Positions 52,716 through 62,156 of a DNA stretch of 64,000 nucleotides are shown here, in pieces. Made by a program: the position numbers and the translations under genes. The notes beneath the pieces are model-generated. The model saw only the letters and a program-made list of their open reading frames with translations. It did no database searches and had not been told where the DNA came from. Every line of letters starts with the position of its first letter. The stretch's first letter is position 1. This DNA comes from Belliella alkalica (GTDB lineage: Bacteria > Bacteroidota > Bacteroidia > Cytophagales > Cyclobacteriaceae). The stretch spans positions 1 through 64,000 of the forward strand of contig NZ_JAKZGO010000010.1 of assembly GCF_022549785.1 (NCBI RefSeq). The letters are read 5' to 3'.

Positions 52716-55359
52716 GACTGTCCTTTTCTTCAGTTTTATGGAATTTGTAAATCATCTCTGCTACCAATCCTGTCCAACCAGTTTGGTGCGAAGCTCCAAG
52801 TCCTCTTCCATTGTCTCCATGGAAGTATTCATAAAAGAGAATATGGTCTTTGAAATGGGGATCTTCTTGGATTTTTTTGTTGTCTCCATTAAATGGTCTA
52901 TGACCATTTTCATCTTTCATGAAGATTTTCATACATCGATGTGAGAGTTCTTTGGCGATCAAATCCATGGTCAAGAAATTCCCGGAACCTGTTGGGTATT
53001 CTATCGAAAATTCGCCACCATAGTAGAAATCATACCGCTTCAAGGATTCTATGATCAAGTAATTGATAGGGAACCAAATTGGGCCTCTCCAGTTAGAGTT
53101 ACCGCCAAACATCAAGGAGTCTGATTCTCCGGGCACATATGAAATTGTGGCTATGTCACCATTTAGGCGCATAGAGTAGGGGTTTTTCTCATGGAATTTG
53201 GACAAAGATCTGATACCAAATTCACTCAAGAATTCATCTGAGTCAAGCATTTTCTGCAAAATACTTTTCATTCTATGTCCTCTTAGTAAAGCAAAGAGTC
53301 TTCTTTTGTCTTGACCAGGGAGTGTCCAGCTGGTCACTAAGGAAGCTAGTTTTGGTTTTTCTTTCAAGAAAAACTCCATTCTTTTTTTGAATTCGGGGAG
53401 GTTTTCAAACATTTCTTCCCGAATAGGTTCTACAGCAAAGAATGGGATGATTCCAACTATCGACCTTACTTTCATGACTTTAGGGTCTTTTCCTGGTACA
53501 TGAAAAATATCATAGAAGAAATTGTCCTCGTCATCCCATAGGCTGATGTTTTCACCTGAAATATTGTTCATTGCCCCTGCTATATAGAGAAAATGCTCAA
53601 GGAATTTCGTAGCAGTATATTGATAGGTTTTGTTGAACTCACAAAGGTCCAATGAGATGCGTAGCAAATTCAAAGAGAACATTGCCATCCAAGAAGTAGC
53701 ATCTGCTTGTTCCAACTTACCTTTGTACAATGCTGCGTGACTTCTGTCGATCAGGGAAATATTATCCAATCCCAAAAATCCGCCTTCAAATATGTTTTTA
53801 CCGTCGTTGTCTTTCCTATTGACCCACCAAGTGAAGTTTAGCATGAGTTTATGTAGTGCTCTTTCGAGAAACTCCTGATCTCCAACTCCGCCATTCATTT
53901 TTTTGTCAATTTGATATACTCTTTCGACGGCATAAGCATGCACGGGAGGATTTACATCACTGAAATTCCATTCATATGCAGGTATTTGCCCATTTGGATG
54001 CATATACCATTCATTCAAAAGTAGAATCAATTGGTCTTTTGCAAAATCAGGATCAATTCTCGCTATAGGTATACAATGAAAGGCCAAGTCCCAAGCCGCA
54101 TACCAAGGATACTCCCATTTGTCAGGCATAGAAATGATATCATAATTCTGCAAATGCCGCCAATGATGGTTTCTTCCTTTTTTTCGCTCTACAGGAGGGA
54201 CATATCTCCCCGAATCACCATCTAGCCATCTTTCTACATTATAGTAATAAAACTGCTTGCCCCACATCATTCCAGCAAATGCTTGACGTTGGATTCTCTT
54301 TAGGTCTTCATCTTCAATTGTCTTTTGAATATCTCCGTAGAATTCCTCAGCATCCTTTTTACGTGCTTCCAAAATCTCCTCACAAATCTCAAGCGCACCA
54401 TCCGAACTTTGATGCATCATTCTAAACTTGACATCGACACTTTCGCCAGCAGGAATATTCAATTTGTAGATAGCGGCTGCTTTTGTTCCGTAATTCTCCG
54501 GGTTTAAGTGGGAATCATCACCATCTACAACATAATCATTGATTCCATCTTTGAGATATTTTTTCTCATTTGGAATATGATATAGCCTTTGTCTATTTGT
54601 TTCATTGTCACAAAACTTTAATTCCGGGTTGCCATCAAATGTGAAAAAGTAGTTCCCGTTTTTTGGAGAAAAAGCCTTAATTCTATTTTCATCTATTTTA
54701 CTAAGCTTTGGCATAAATGGCTCGTGACCTGTAAACCAAGTCTTTCTAAACCAAATAGTAGGCATTACCCATATCTCAGCGTCTTCTTTTCCTCTATTAA
54801 AAATAGTCGCTTTTCCTACTATATCTTCAGCGTCATATTTTGCATATTCTAAATATATATCGAAATAGGCATCTTCATCGAATATCCCTGTATCTATCAA
54901 TTCAAACTCCCTATCACTTTTTCCCCTTTTTCGATTTTCATAGACGAGATGTTCGTAAGGGAATTCGTTTTGAGGATATTTGTACAACATCTTCATATAG
55001 CTATGTGAAGGTGTACTGTCAAGGTAATAATAGAGTTCTTTTACATCTTCACCGTGGTTGCCTTGATTCCCAGTAAGGCCAAAAAGTCTTTCTTTGATCA
55101 TGTGGTCTTTTCCATTCCAAAAAGCCCAACTTATACATGTCTTTTGCTTATGGTCACAGATTCCAGCGATTCCCTCTTCACCCCACCTGTAAGCTTTGCT
55201 TCGTGCATCCTCATGCGTTACATTTTCCCAGGCAGAACCATCTTTACTATAATCTTCACGAACCGTACCCCACTGTCTTTCTGTCAAGTAAGGACCCCAT
55301 TTCTTCCAATGTTTCTTTCTTTCTCGATCCTCTTTGAGTCTTTGTATTTCTATATTCAT
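52690..55359 (-). CDS. GH63/MGH1-like glucosidase
   Basis: The 889-residue cytosolic protein has no signal peptide. The C-terminal half is an (alpha/alpha)6 barrel of the mannosyl-oligosaccharide glucosidase group, with YPWYAAWDLAFHCIPIARI, GFLGLDNISLIDRS and WRGPIWFPINYLIIESLKRY. The N-terminal half is beta-rich. Bacterial homologues act on glucosylglycerate or mannosylglycerate, or related disaccharides; the substrate here is undetermined. The sequence overlaps rnhB at its end. Confidence 0.8.
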   Translation of the reverse strand: MNIEIQRLKEDRERKKHWKKWGPYLTERQWGTVREDYSKDGSAWENVTHEDARSKAYRWGEEGIAGICDHKQKTCISWAFWNGKDHMIKERLFGLTGNQGNHGEDVKELYYYLDSTPSHSYMKMLYKYPQNEFPYEHLVYENRKRGKSDREFELIDTGIFDEDAYFDIYLEYAKYDAEDIVGKATIFNRGKEDAEIWVMPTIWFRKTWFTGHEPFMPKLSKIDENRIKAFSPKNGNYFFTFDGNPELKFCDNETNRQRLYHIPNEKKYLKDGINDYVVDGDDSHLNPENYGTKAAAIYKLNIPAGESVDVKFRMMHQSSDGALEICEEILEARKKDAEEFYGDIQKTIEDEDLKRIQRQAFAGMMWGKQFYYYNVERWLDGDSGRYVPPVERKKGRNHHWRHLQNYDIISMPDKWEYPWYAAWDLAFHCIPIARIDPDFAKDQLILLLNEWYMHPNGQIPAYEWNFSDVNPPVHAYAVERVYQIDKKMNGGVGDQEFLERALHKLMLNFTWWVNRKDNDGKNIFEGGFLGLDNISLIDRSHAALYKGKLEQADATSWMAMFSLNLLRISLDLCEFNKTYQYTATKFLEHFLYIAGAMNNISGENISLWDDEDNFFYDIFHVPGKDPKVMKVRSIVGIIPFFAVEPIREEMFENLPEFKKRMEFFLKEKPKLASLVTSWTLPGQDKRRLFALLRGHRMKSILQKMLDSDEFLSEFGIRSLSKFHEKNPYSMRLNGDIATISYVPGESDSLMFGGNSNWRGPIWFPINYLIIESLKRYDFYYGGEFSIEYPTGSGNFLTMDLIAKELSHRCMKIFMKDENGHRPFNGDNKKIQEDPHFKDHILFYEYFHGDNGRGLGASHQTGWTGLVAEMIYKFHKTEEKDSHASPLFRI

Positions 55360-55524
55360 GAACTTCGATTGCCATTTAACAAACCGAAATTTACTAATTT
55401 ATAGGTGATGATTGTGATTTTTAGAGGATTGATATTATAAAAAATTAGAAAAAAATCCTCGAAATCGTTTTAAATGCATTTCAAGACATGTATAATATTT
55501 TAAGCTAGTTAAATTGATTTGTTT

Positions 55525-56667
55525 TTATATGGGTAGAAAATCTGGGGAGGAAGAATCTTTTTGACTCTCTATTTCCTCTAACTTGTACTCAGCTTTTTCA
55601 ATTTCTTGTTTAAAAATACGTGAAGCCATTCCAACCCAACTTTTCATCTGTGTGGTGTTGTATTGGTTTGAATTAAGGTAATCATGAAAAAATTCAAAAT
55701 CAAATTCATGATTGCAAATGCCCGCCGCTGCATTCACAGCGTCTATAGCATTGCAGGCTTGCTCGTATTGACCAGCTACAGGGACCATCATGACAGGCTT
55801 GCCTAGATACATTGCTTCGCAAATCGACTCAAAACCCGCAGTGCTCAAAAGTCCTCTGCAAGATGCCATTTTTTCTAAGAAAAGCTTATCATCTACTTGG
55901 TGAAAAACCAAGTTTGGCAATGCTTGGTATGTCTTTTCAAAGTCCTTTTTATCCCAAAAAGCTTCGATCTTTATTTCTGGATTTTTTTTTGCGAAGCGAA
56001 TCACCTCATCCCCATAACCAGAGTTTACCATATATGTCAAAATAAAATCTCCATGCTGAGGTCTTAAATTAAAAATCAACTCCCTAAGGATAGGGGGAAA
56101 TACAGTGACTTTAGAATTAGGTATTTCAGGATATTTCTGAAATGACAATGCAAATACCCTATCAGCTCCGATGGCGGTGATTTTTGTGTTTAATTTAAAT
56201 AGGGTTTTTTCTAAAAATGAAGATTTTGCATAAGGGAAGGCAGGATGAAATATCAAATACTGATGTCCAATAACCCATGATATAGCCTTTGGGCGATAAG
56301 CCATCTTATATATTCCTCCCAAAATATCATAAAAATTTATAATAACATCTGGCTTGTGAAAAGTCACAGCTTCATCTATTTCTTTGAGGCTATTGAGGAA
56401 CTTTGGAAGTTTAAAAAGGTTGAAAAATATACTTTTTCCCAAAAGAATTTTTTTATTGTTTTTATCTGAAATAAAGTTTGGACTTTCTATTTGATATATT
56501 GGGCCTTTTAAGTTTTGAAAAACAAAATCAGGAATTTTTCTACGCTTGCTTTTTCCGATACAGGTAGCGACATGCTTATGTCCAATGTTTTTCAAGATTT
56601 GCGATAGTGCAATAGCTTGAGTCATGTGACCCCGGCCTTCTCCTTGGACTATGAAAAGGAATCTCAT
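55525..56667 (-). CDS. Glycosyltransferase, MurG/GT28-like
   Basis: A 380-residue GT-B fold protein. The N-terminal glycine loop GEGRGHMTQAIALSQIL resembles the acceptor-side loop of MurG and MGDG synthases. The C-terminal donor site is STAGFESICEAMYLGKPVMM, followed by VAGQYEQACNA. It starts three bases after the metallophosphoesterase gene, so the two form an operon. The donor and acceptor are unknown; a glycolipid product is plausible from the family. Confidence 0.75.
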   Translation of the reverse strand: MRFLFIVQGEGRGHMTQAIALSQILKNIGHKHVATCIGKSKRRKIPDFVFQNLKGPIYQIESPNFISDKNNKKILLGKSIFFNLFKLPKFLNSLKEIDEAVTFHKPDVIINFYDILGGIYKMAYRPKAISWVIGHQYLIFHPAFPYAKSSFLEKTLFKLNTKITAIGADRVFALSFQKYPEIPNSKVTVFPPILRELIFNLRPQHGDFILTYMVNSGYGDEVIRFAKKNPEIKIEAFWDKKDFEKTYQALPNLVFHQVDDKLFLEKMASCRGLLSTAGFESICEAMYLGKPVMMVPVAGQYEQACNAIDAVNAAAGICNHEFDFEFFHDYLNSNQYNTTQMKSWVGMASRIFKQEIEKAEYKLEEIESQKDSSSPDFLPI

Positions 56668-56670
56668 TGC

Positions 56671-57543
56671 TTACCTGAAATTTGGAGAGTTGAAATCATC
56701 GCTTAGCTTGTTGAAAGCTACCGTCTTAAGTTCTCTTATGATTTCAGTGTCTTCTTTTTTAGGAGTGATAGGAACGGTATCCGTATCAAAATCCTTTTTG
56801 CTAAAGTCCATTTCGTTGTAGTAAATCAATTGCCAATTCCCATCATGATCTTCTGCAAGTGCACTCATAGTTTCTACCCAATCACCAGAATTGAGGTATT
56901 CGATGCCATCGATGATTCTATTTTCTGCTTTGTGGATATGTCCGCAGATGATTCCATCGCAATTTTTGGCTTTTGCCATTTTTGCCAACTCTTCTTCATA
57001 TTGGTCTACATAGGATACTGCAGATTTCACTTTTCCTTTCACATATTGGCTCAATGAAAAATAACCTAGTCCTCTCTTTCTCCTGTGATAATTCACCAAC
57101 CGATTTAGCCACAGTAAGAATGTATATCCAACATCTCCCAAATACGCAATCCATCGTAAGTTAGTAGTGATGCTGTCGAAAATATCTCCATGAGTGATAA
57201 AATATTTCTTTCCGTTTGATTCATAGATCATGTCGGAGAGAATAGAAAGATTGCCGATTTGCAAGGGGAGGATTTGATCCAAAAAGTCATCGTGGTTTCC
57301 CCTGAGATAAAAAACCTTTGTGTTCTCTTGCTCGATCATTTTCAACATTCTGTTAAAAAATCTGGTATGTTTTCTCTTCCAAGATCCTGATTTCTTCAAC
57401 TGCCAACCATCAATAATGTCACCGTTTAGAATGAGATTGTCGCAGCTATATTGCTTCAGAAACCTTGAGGCTTCTTTTGCTTTTGATCCCTTGGTTCCGA
57501 GGTGAACATCTGAGATAACGATTGTTTTGAAGTGAGTTTTCAA
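56671..57543 (-). CDS. LpxH-like metallophosphoesterase
   Basis: A 290-residue calcineurin-like phosphoesterase starting at a TTG, the only start that keeps the N-terminal metal motif. It has DVHLG, GDIIDGW, GNHDDFL, THGD and GHIH. It resembles the UDP-2,3-diacylglucosamine diphosphatase group but is distinct from the canonical lpxH at 62984-63745, with a longer helical insert (~155-215). Its coupling to a glycosyltransferase suggests a role in making or trimming a membrane glycolipid. Confidence 0.78.
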   Translation of the reverse strand: MKTHFKTIVISDVHLGTKGSKAKEASRFLKQYSCDNLILNGDIIDGWQLKKSGSWKRKHTRFFNRMLKMIEQENTKVFYLRGNHDDFLDQILPLQIGNLSILSDMIYESNGKKYFITHGDIFDSITTNLRWIAYLGDVGYTFLLWLNRLVNYHRRKRGLGYFSLSQYVKGKVKSAVSYVDQYEEELAKMAKAKNCDGIICGHIHKAENRIIDGIEYLNSGDWVETMSALAEDHDGNWQLIYYNEMDFSKKDFDTDTVPITPKKEDTEIIRELKTVAFNKLSDDFNSPNFR

Positions 57544-57748
57544 AGTCTATCAGTTTTGTTTGCAATTTAGAGTGTACGTGTGAACTGATCATGTATTTGA
57601 TATTATGATAATGAGATATTTAACCTAACAATTGGTGCTATTATGAATTCTTAGTTAAGGGAATATTAAAAATTTTATTTTAGAAATTTTCTAAACAAAC
57701 TTTCTTTCCTAACAATGCGTAATTGAAAAACAGATTGTTAATTTGAAT

Positions 57749-58210
57749 ATGAAAAATAGCTTTATTTATATTTGTTTAATGGTGGTTGCAATGATTTCAT
57801 GCAATCAGGATGATAAGGATCCAGATGTAAATATTCTGGGCTATTGGAATATTGTAAGTGTTAATCGTAATTGGTCAAGCGAAATGAAACCTGACGAAAA
57901 TATTGATTTTCAAGAACGGTATATTTTTAATGATGACGGGACATTCATCAAATTCTCGACAAAAAATCAAATTTCTGGAAAAACTTTCTTGGAACCAATT
58001 CAAGCTTTTGGTATCTATGAAATTAACCCTATCACCGACACTGATAATTTGTTTGAAGTTATCTTGACATTTGAAACCAACGTAGTTTTGGCTTCCAATT
58101 GTGGAAGTGATGCGGAGTACATGATTCTTACCAAAGACAACAAGCTTGTCAATAACTCATGGGTTGCCTGCGACGGGCCTAGTTTTGTATATCAGCGAAG
58201 AAAAATCTGA
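57749..58210 (+). CDS. Small lipocalin-like lipoprotein
   Basis: A 153-residue protein from the ATG at 57749; a TTG two codons earlier is less likely. The lipobox ends at Cys18 (MVVAMISC). The mature part (ILGYWNIVSVNRNW ... RYIFNDDGTFIKFST) has the look of the lipocalin-like lipoproteins common in Bacteroidota. It ends convergent with the histidine kinase gene, nine bases apart. Ligand unknown. Confidence 0.6.
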   Translation: MKNSFIYICLMVVAMISCNQDDKDPDVNILGYWNIVSVNRNWSSEMKPDENIDFQERYIFNDDGTFIKFSTKNQISGKTFLEPIQAFGIYEINPITDTDNLFEVILTFETNVVLASNCGSDAEYMILTKDNKLVNNSWVACDGPSFVYQRRKI

Positions 58211-58219
58211 CAGCTGTTT

Positions 58220-59563
58220 TTAAGCATTGAATATCAACTTGAAGGTAGTTCCTTCCCCTAGTTTTGACCTAACTTGAATATTCCCTTTATGTCTTCTCAT
58301 TATCTGTTTTGAAAGACTTAAGCCGATGCCAGATCCTTTGCTTTTTGTAGTGAAAAATGGAATGAAGATTTTCGACAAAGCTTCCTCTTCTATGCCTTTA
58401 CCGGAATCCGAAACTTCGATGATGATTTTCCCAGACTCGTCAATAAAAGCATCTATAGACAAGACCTTCGTGATAGCATCTTGCATAGCATGGATTCCAT
58501 TGTGGATCAAGTTGATCAAAACTTGCTCGATGAGATTTTGATCACCAAACAAGATTAAATCTTGTGGCGCAACATTGCACTTCACTTGTATTTGATTTGA
58601 TTCAAATTGGTGTTGCATCAATGTTTCCAATTGCATAAAAAGGTTTTTGATCTTGATGACTTGGAATTTTGGAGTTGGGATATGTGCCAAGCTTCTAAAA
58701 TCACTCACGAAATTTATCAGCCCTTCGCTTCTTTTTTCGATGGTACCAATACCCATCAGATAATCTTCCAAGTCATCTGGTGGAATACTTGCGTTTTCAT
58801 CAATTTTTTGTTCAATGTCACCTTTGATAGTAGCCGCAAGGGAAGAGATCGGAGCGATAGAATTCATGATTTCATGCGTGAGGATTTTGACAAGGTTTTG
58901 CCAAGCTTCCATCTCTTTTTCTTCAAGCTCACTTTGGATGTTTTGTAGTGATACCAATTTGATTTTCACATCTCTCATAAGCAACTCTATGACATATACC
59001 GAAAGTTGCATGATTCCATCTGGATGAGCGATTTTGATCAATTCACTTCCACCCGTTCTCAAGCTATGGATAGCTTGATGAAGTTCCTTATTGACACCCT
59101 CTATTTCCGAAATACTATGAAGCTGAGTGATGTTCAGCATTCTTTTGGCAGCGGTATTGAGGATCTGTATTTTCCCATCCTCTTCAAAAGTTATCAAGCC
59201 TATGCTCAAATGCTGGAAAACAGACCTGAAATACTGGTAATTGGCATCTTTCTCGGCCTGATCTTCTTTCAGTTTGGCAAGGATAGCATTGAATTCTATG
59301 TGCAAGTCGTCAGTTTCTGTACCGTCAAATTTCACAGGGAAAAGACTCGTGTAGTCATCCTGCTTGATATTATCTAGAAAAAGTCGAACTTTTTTGAAGG
59401 AGCTTTCGGCATAGCTCAGCAAAAAGATAGTCTGGGCCATAATCAAAATGATGAACAAAGAGATAGCAAATACTCCAGCACCATTGAGGATAAAGTAACT
59501 AAGAAAAAATAATGATATGGCCAGCAGGATAATCCTGCCAACCAAGCCGATTTTATAATCCAT
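58220..59563 (-). CDS. NtrB-like sensor histidine kinase
   Basis: A 447-residue protein with two N-terminal membrane helices (~8-50), a PAS-like domain (~110-205), and HisKA with His230 (ILTHEIMNSIAPI). HATPase motifs are LIHNGIHAM, DSGKGIEE and GSGIGLSL. Its start overlaps the upstream response regulator gene by 11 bases, so the pair is one signalling unit. The signal is unknown; the membrane loop between the helices is very short, which argues for sensing in the membrane or cytosol. Confidence 0.9.
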   Translation of the reverse strand: MDYKIGLVGRIILLAISLFFLSYFILNGAGVFAISLFIILIMAQTIFLLSYAESSFKKVRLFLDNIKQDDYTSLFPVKFDGTETDDLHIEFNAILAKLKEDQAEKDANYQYFRSVFQHLSIGLITFEEDGKIQILNTAAKRMLNITQLHSISEIEGVNKELHQAIHSLRTGGSELIKIAHPDGIMQLSVYVIELLMRDVKIKLVSLQNIQSELEEKEMEAWQNLVKILTHEIMNSIAPISSLAATIKGDIEQKIDENASIPPDDLEDYLMGIGTIEKRSEGLINFVSDFRSLAHIPTPKFQVIKIKNLFMQLETLMQHQFESNQIQVKCNVAPQDLILFGDQNLIEQVLINLIHNGIHAMQDAITKVLSIDAFIDESGKIIIEVSDSGKGIEEEALSKIFIPFFTTKSKGSGIGLSLSKQIMRRHKGNIQVRSKLGEGTTFKLIFNA

Positions 59564-60935
59564 ATTTCTCTAATCTTCTGTATAGGGAAGCCCTTGTCAA
59601 GCCGAGTTCTTTTGCAGCTTTTGAGATGTTCCCACCATTTTTGTCTATTGCTTTTTGGATGACATTTTTCTCCACCTCATCCAGATTGTAAGAAGCTGGA
59701 GTAGCTACTTTGTCATTTGTAGGTTTTGAGGATAAGAAAAAGAAGTCTCTGCTGTCAAGTTCGTCACTTTCAGCCATAATGATAGCTCTTTCAATTGCAT
59801 GTTGCAACTCTCTAATGTTTCCAGGCCAATTATATTGTTGTAATAATTGCATGGCTGAAGATTTGAATCCACGGAATTCTTTGCGGTACTTTTGAGCATA
59901 CACTTTGAGAAAATGATCTGCCAACAAAGGTATATCATCTTGTCTTTCTCTCAATGGTGGAAGGAAAATTTCCACCGTATTGATTCTATAAAGCAAATCC
60001 TGACGGAAAGTGTTTTCCATGACCATTTCATGTACATGCATATTTGTCGCACAGATCAATCGGATATCTACAGGAATAGCTTTGTTTGTACCGATTCTTG
60101 TTACTTCCCTTTTTTGCAAAACAGTGAGAAGCTTTGATTGCAAAGGCATGCTTAGATTGCCTATTTCATCTAAGAAAAGCGTACCATTATCAGCAATCTC
60201 AAAGCGACCTGCTCGATCGTCTTTTGCATCTGTAAAAGCCCCTCTTTTGTGACCAAAAAGTTCACTTTCGAACAAAGTCTCAGTAATCGACCCCATATCT
60301 ACACCGACGAAGATCTCGTCTTTTCTCAATGATCTGTCATGAATAGCTCTTGCTATCAGTTCTTTTCCTGTCCCATTTTCTCCCAGTATCAAGACATTTG
60401 CGTCTGTTTGCGCCACTTTATCAATGATTGAGAAGATATTTTTCATAGAAGCACTAGTCCCAATGATATCAGAGTATGGTTTTTTGAGATCGGACTGCAG
60501 TTGCTTTTGTTTTTTGCTGAGCTTATCTACTTGGTCATAACTATCCTTGAGTCGGCTTGCTGAGGTTAGGGTAGCGAGTAGTTTTTCGTTTTGCCATGGT
60601 TTGAGAATAAAGTCTGTAGCTCCTTCTTTTAGCGCTTTGACAGCCATTTCTACGTCTCCAAATGCTGTAATCAGGATCACAACAGCTTTCGGATCTATTT
60701 CTTTGATTTGCTTCAACCAATGAAATCCTTCTTTGCCAGAAGTGGTATCTTCGGTGAAATTCATATCTAAAAGTATCACATCATAGCTGTTGTTATTGAC
60801 CAAAAATGGAATCCTTCTAGGGTCTTTTTCAATAGTAACTTCCTTCGCATACTTTTTCAAATGCATTTTTGCTGCAAACAATAAGTCTTCGTTGTCGTCA
60901 ATGATGAGGATTTTTCCTAACTGCTGATTGTCCAT
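59553..60935 (-). CDS. NtrC-family sigma-54-dependent response regulator
   Basis: The 460-residue protein has a receiver (phospho-acceptor Asp57, ILLDMNF), a sigma-54-activating AAA+ domain (Walker A GENGTGKE, loop GAFTDA), and a C-terminal Fis-type HTH (LGLTRASLYRRLEKYGL). The GAFTGA loop reads GAFTDA, a recurrent natural variant. It is transcribed before its partner kinase at 58220-59563. Targets should carry -24/-12 promoters; none is obvious nearby. Confidence 0.92.
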   Translation of the reverse strand: MDNQQLGKILIIDDNEDLLFAAKMHLKKYAKEVTIEKDPRRIPFLVNNNSYDVILLDMNFTEDTTSGKEGFHWLKQIKEIDPKAVVILITAFGDVEMAVKALKEGATDFILKPWQNEKLLATLTSASRLKDSYDQVDKLSKKQKQLQSDLKKPYSDIIGTSASMKNIFSIIDKVAQTDANVLILGENGTGKELIARAIHDRSLRKDEIFVGVDMGSITETLFESELFGHKRGAFTDAKDDRAGRFEIADNGTLFLDEIGNLSMPLQSKLLTVLQKREVTRIGTNKAIPVDIRLICATNMHVHEMVMENTFRQDLLYRINTVEIFLPPLRERQDDIPLLADHFLKVYAQKYRKEFRGFKSSAMQLLQQYNWPGNIRELQHAIERAIIMAESDELDSRDFFFLSSKPTNDKVATPASYNLDEVEKNVIQKAIDKNGGNISKAAKELGLTRASLYRRLEKYGL

Positions 60936-61109
60936 GGTAAATATTTTTCATTAGTAGTATTCAAAATGATGCCATTCGGAAAAGAGTCTGATTTTGAACA
61001 GATTGAGCAAATTTACAACATTTAATGTCCAAATACGAACGATTTATGGTCATTAGTGAACAGTTTTTAAATGATTATTGCTTTGGTTTTAATCCCTATC
61101 AAAAATTCA

Positions 61110-61117
61110 TAACTTTG
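61110..61117 (+). promoter_or_regulatory. -7 promoter element TAACTTTG of the FKBP gene
   Basis: An exact TAnnTTTG 28 bases before the ATG at 61145. It lies inside the longer open frame from 61025, which supports the later start. Confidence 0.5.
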
Positions 61118-61144
61118 AACTTTACAAAACAGAATAAAAAAAAT

Positions 61145-61573
61145 ATGTCATTAGCAAGTAAAGGAAATTCGGTAAAAGTTCACTACACAGGGAAATTGAA
61201 AAGTGGAATTGTTTTCGATTCTTCAGAAAATAGAGAGCCACTTCAGTTTGTCTTAGGTGATGGAAATATGATTAAGGGCTTTGATGCAGCCGTTCACGGA
61301 ATGCAAATAGGAGAAGCAAAAAGTGTTACCATACCTTCTGATGAAGCTTATGGTGAAAAAAGAGATGATATGATGGTAGATATCCCAAGAGCGGAAGTTC
61401 CTGCGGATATATCACCTGAAGTGGGGATGGATTTGACATTACAAGGGCCACAAGGTCAGCCAATGCCTGTGAAAGTTGTAGCTGTAGATGATGAAAAAAT
61501 CACTTTGGACGCAAATCATCCATTAGCAGGTGAGGATTTGATCTTTGATATTACTTTGGTAGAGATCGTTTGA
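61145..61573 (+). CDS. SlyD-like FKBP peptidyl-prolyl isomerase
   Basis: A 142-residue cytosolic folding catalyst from the ATG at 61145. The FKBP halves (VKVHYTGKLKSGIVFDSS ... VLGDGNMIKGFDAAVHGM and HPLAGEDLIFDITLVEI) flank an inserted chaperone flap (~70-120), the SlyD layout. The His/Cys-rich nickel-binding tail of E. coli SlyD is absent. The 40 extra residues of the longer frame show no signal peptide and lie upstream of the promoter element. Confidence 0.92.
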   Translation: MSLASKGNSVKVHYTGKLKSGIVFDSSENREPLQFVLGDGNMIKGFDAAVHGMQIGEAKSVTIPSDEAYGEKRDDMMVDIPRAEVPADISPEVGMDLTLQGPQGQPMPVKVVAVDDEKITLDANHPLAGEDLIFDITLVEIV

Positions 61574-61592
61574 TTTGATAAGCCTTGAAATA

Positions 61593-61627
61593 AAAAAGTC
61601 GCTGGAATTTGATTTCAGCGACTTTTT
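61593..61627. terminator. Bidirectional terminator after the FKBP gene
   Basis: AAAAAGTCGCTG and CAGCGACTTTTT form a perfect 12-base stem with A and T tracts on either side, between convergent genes. Confidence 0.9.
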
Positions 61628-61630
61628 CTA

Positions 61631-62074
61631 TTAATTGACTTGGGAATCAATCCTTTTTTTACTTCCTGGAGGGATGGCGTAGATACTTTTTGTAATGTTG
61701 TACTTTGAATTCCCTACCTCAACAACGAAAAGCTGGCTTTGGATATGGCTAAGATCATAAGATTTTTTGCCATTGTCTTCGGGCATTATCCTATCTTCAA
61801 AAAGAAGATTTCCAAGCGTGTCAAACACCTTTATTTTGGTGATTTCCACTGACTTTTTATCAAGAATTATTGAGAATTTTTTAATACCTTCTGCCTGTAG
61901 GTCAAAAGAAACTCTTTCTCTATTCAAATCAGCTGGGAAAGATATTTCTGCTTCTATCTTAGTTCGTTTTTTAAAAATCTGTGCATTGGAAACGAATGAT
62001 ACGCATATCATCACCATTGTGATGAAAATTAATATCATATTAAAAATGTATTGTCGGTTTATAGGTTTATTCAT
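61631..62074 (-). CDS. Small exported protein of unknown function
   Basis: About 147 residues from the ATG at 62074; an upstream ATG at 62092 adds six. The signal peptide ends SFVSNAQ. The C-terminal ~70 residues (KVFDTLGNLLFEDRI ... LSHIQSQLFVVEVGN) resemble a Por/T9SS type A sorting domain fold, but no classical mature N-terminal domain is present. It may be a small secreted protein or a stand-alone module. Confidence 0.55.
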   Translation of the reverse strand: MNKPINRQYIFNMILIFITMVMICVSFVSNAQIFKKRTKIEAEISFPADLNRERVSFDLQAEGIKKFSIILDKKSVEITKIKVFDTLGNLLFEDRIMPEDNGKKSYDLSHIQSQLFVVEVGNSKYNITKSIYAIPPGSKKRIDSQVN

Positions 62075-62156
62075 GCTTTTGCAAAATTGCAAAAATCAAA
62101 CCATTTTATCAGCATTTTTAGAAAGCAATTAACATTTTTTTGAATTATTTCTTTCT

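Noticed and set aside
54840-55404. Plus-strand frames opposite the glucosidase gene
   Set aside because: They overlap a well-supported minus-strand gene and show no recognisable motifs.
59553-60935. GAFTDA instead of GAFTGA in the sigma-54 activator as a sign of lost function
   Set aside because: This substitution is a recurrent natural variant in otherwise complete NtrC-family proteins, and all other motifs are intact.
61025-61144. N-terminal extension of the FKBP gene
   Set aside because: It contains the TAACTTTG promoter element, lacks a signal peptide and does not match the family start; the ATG at 61145 fits.
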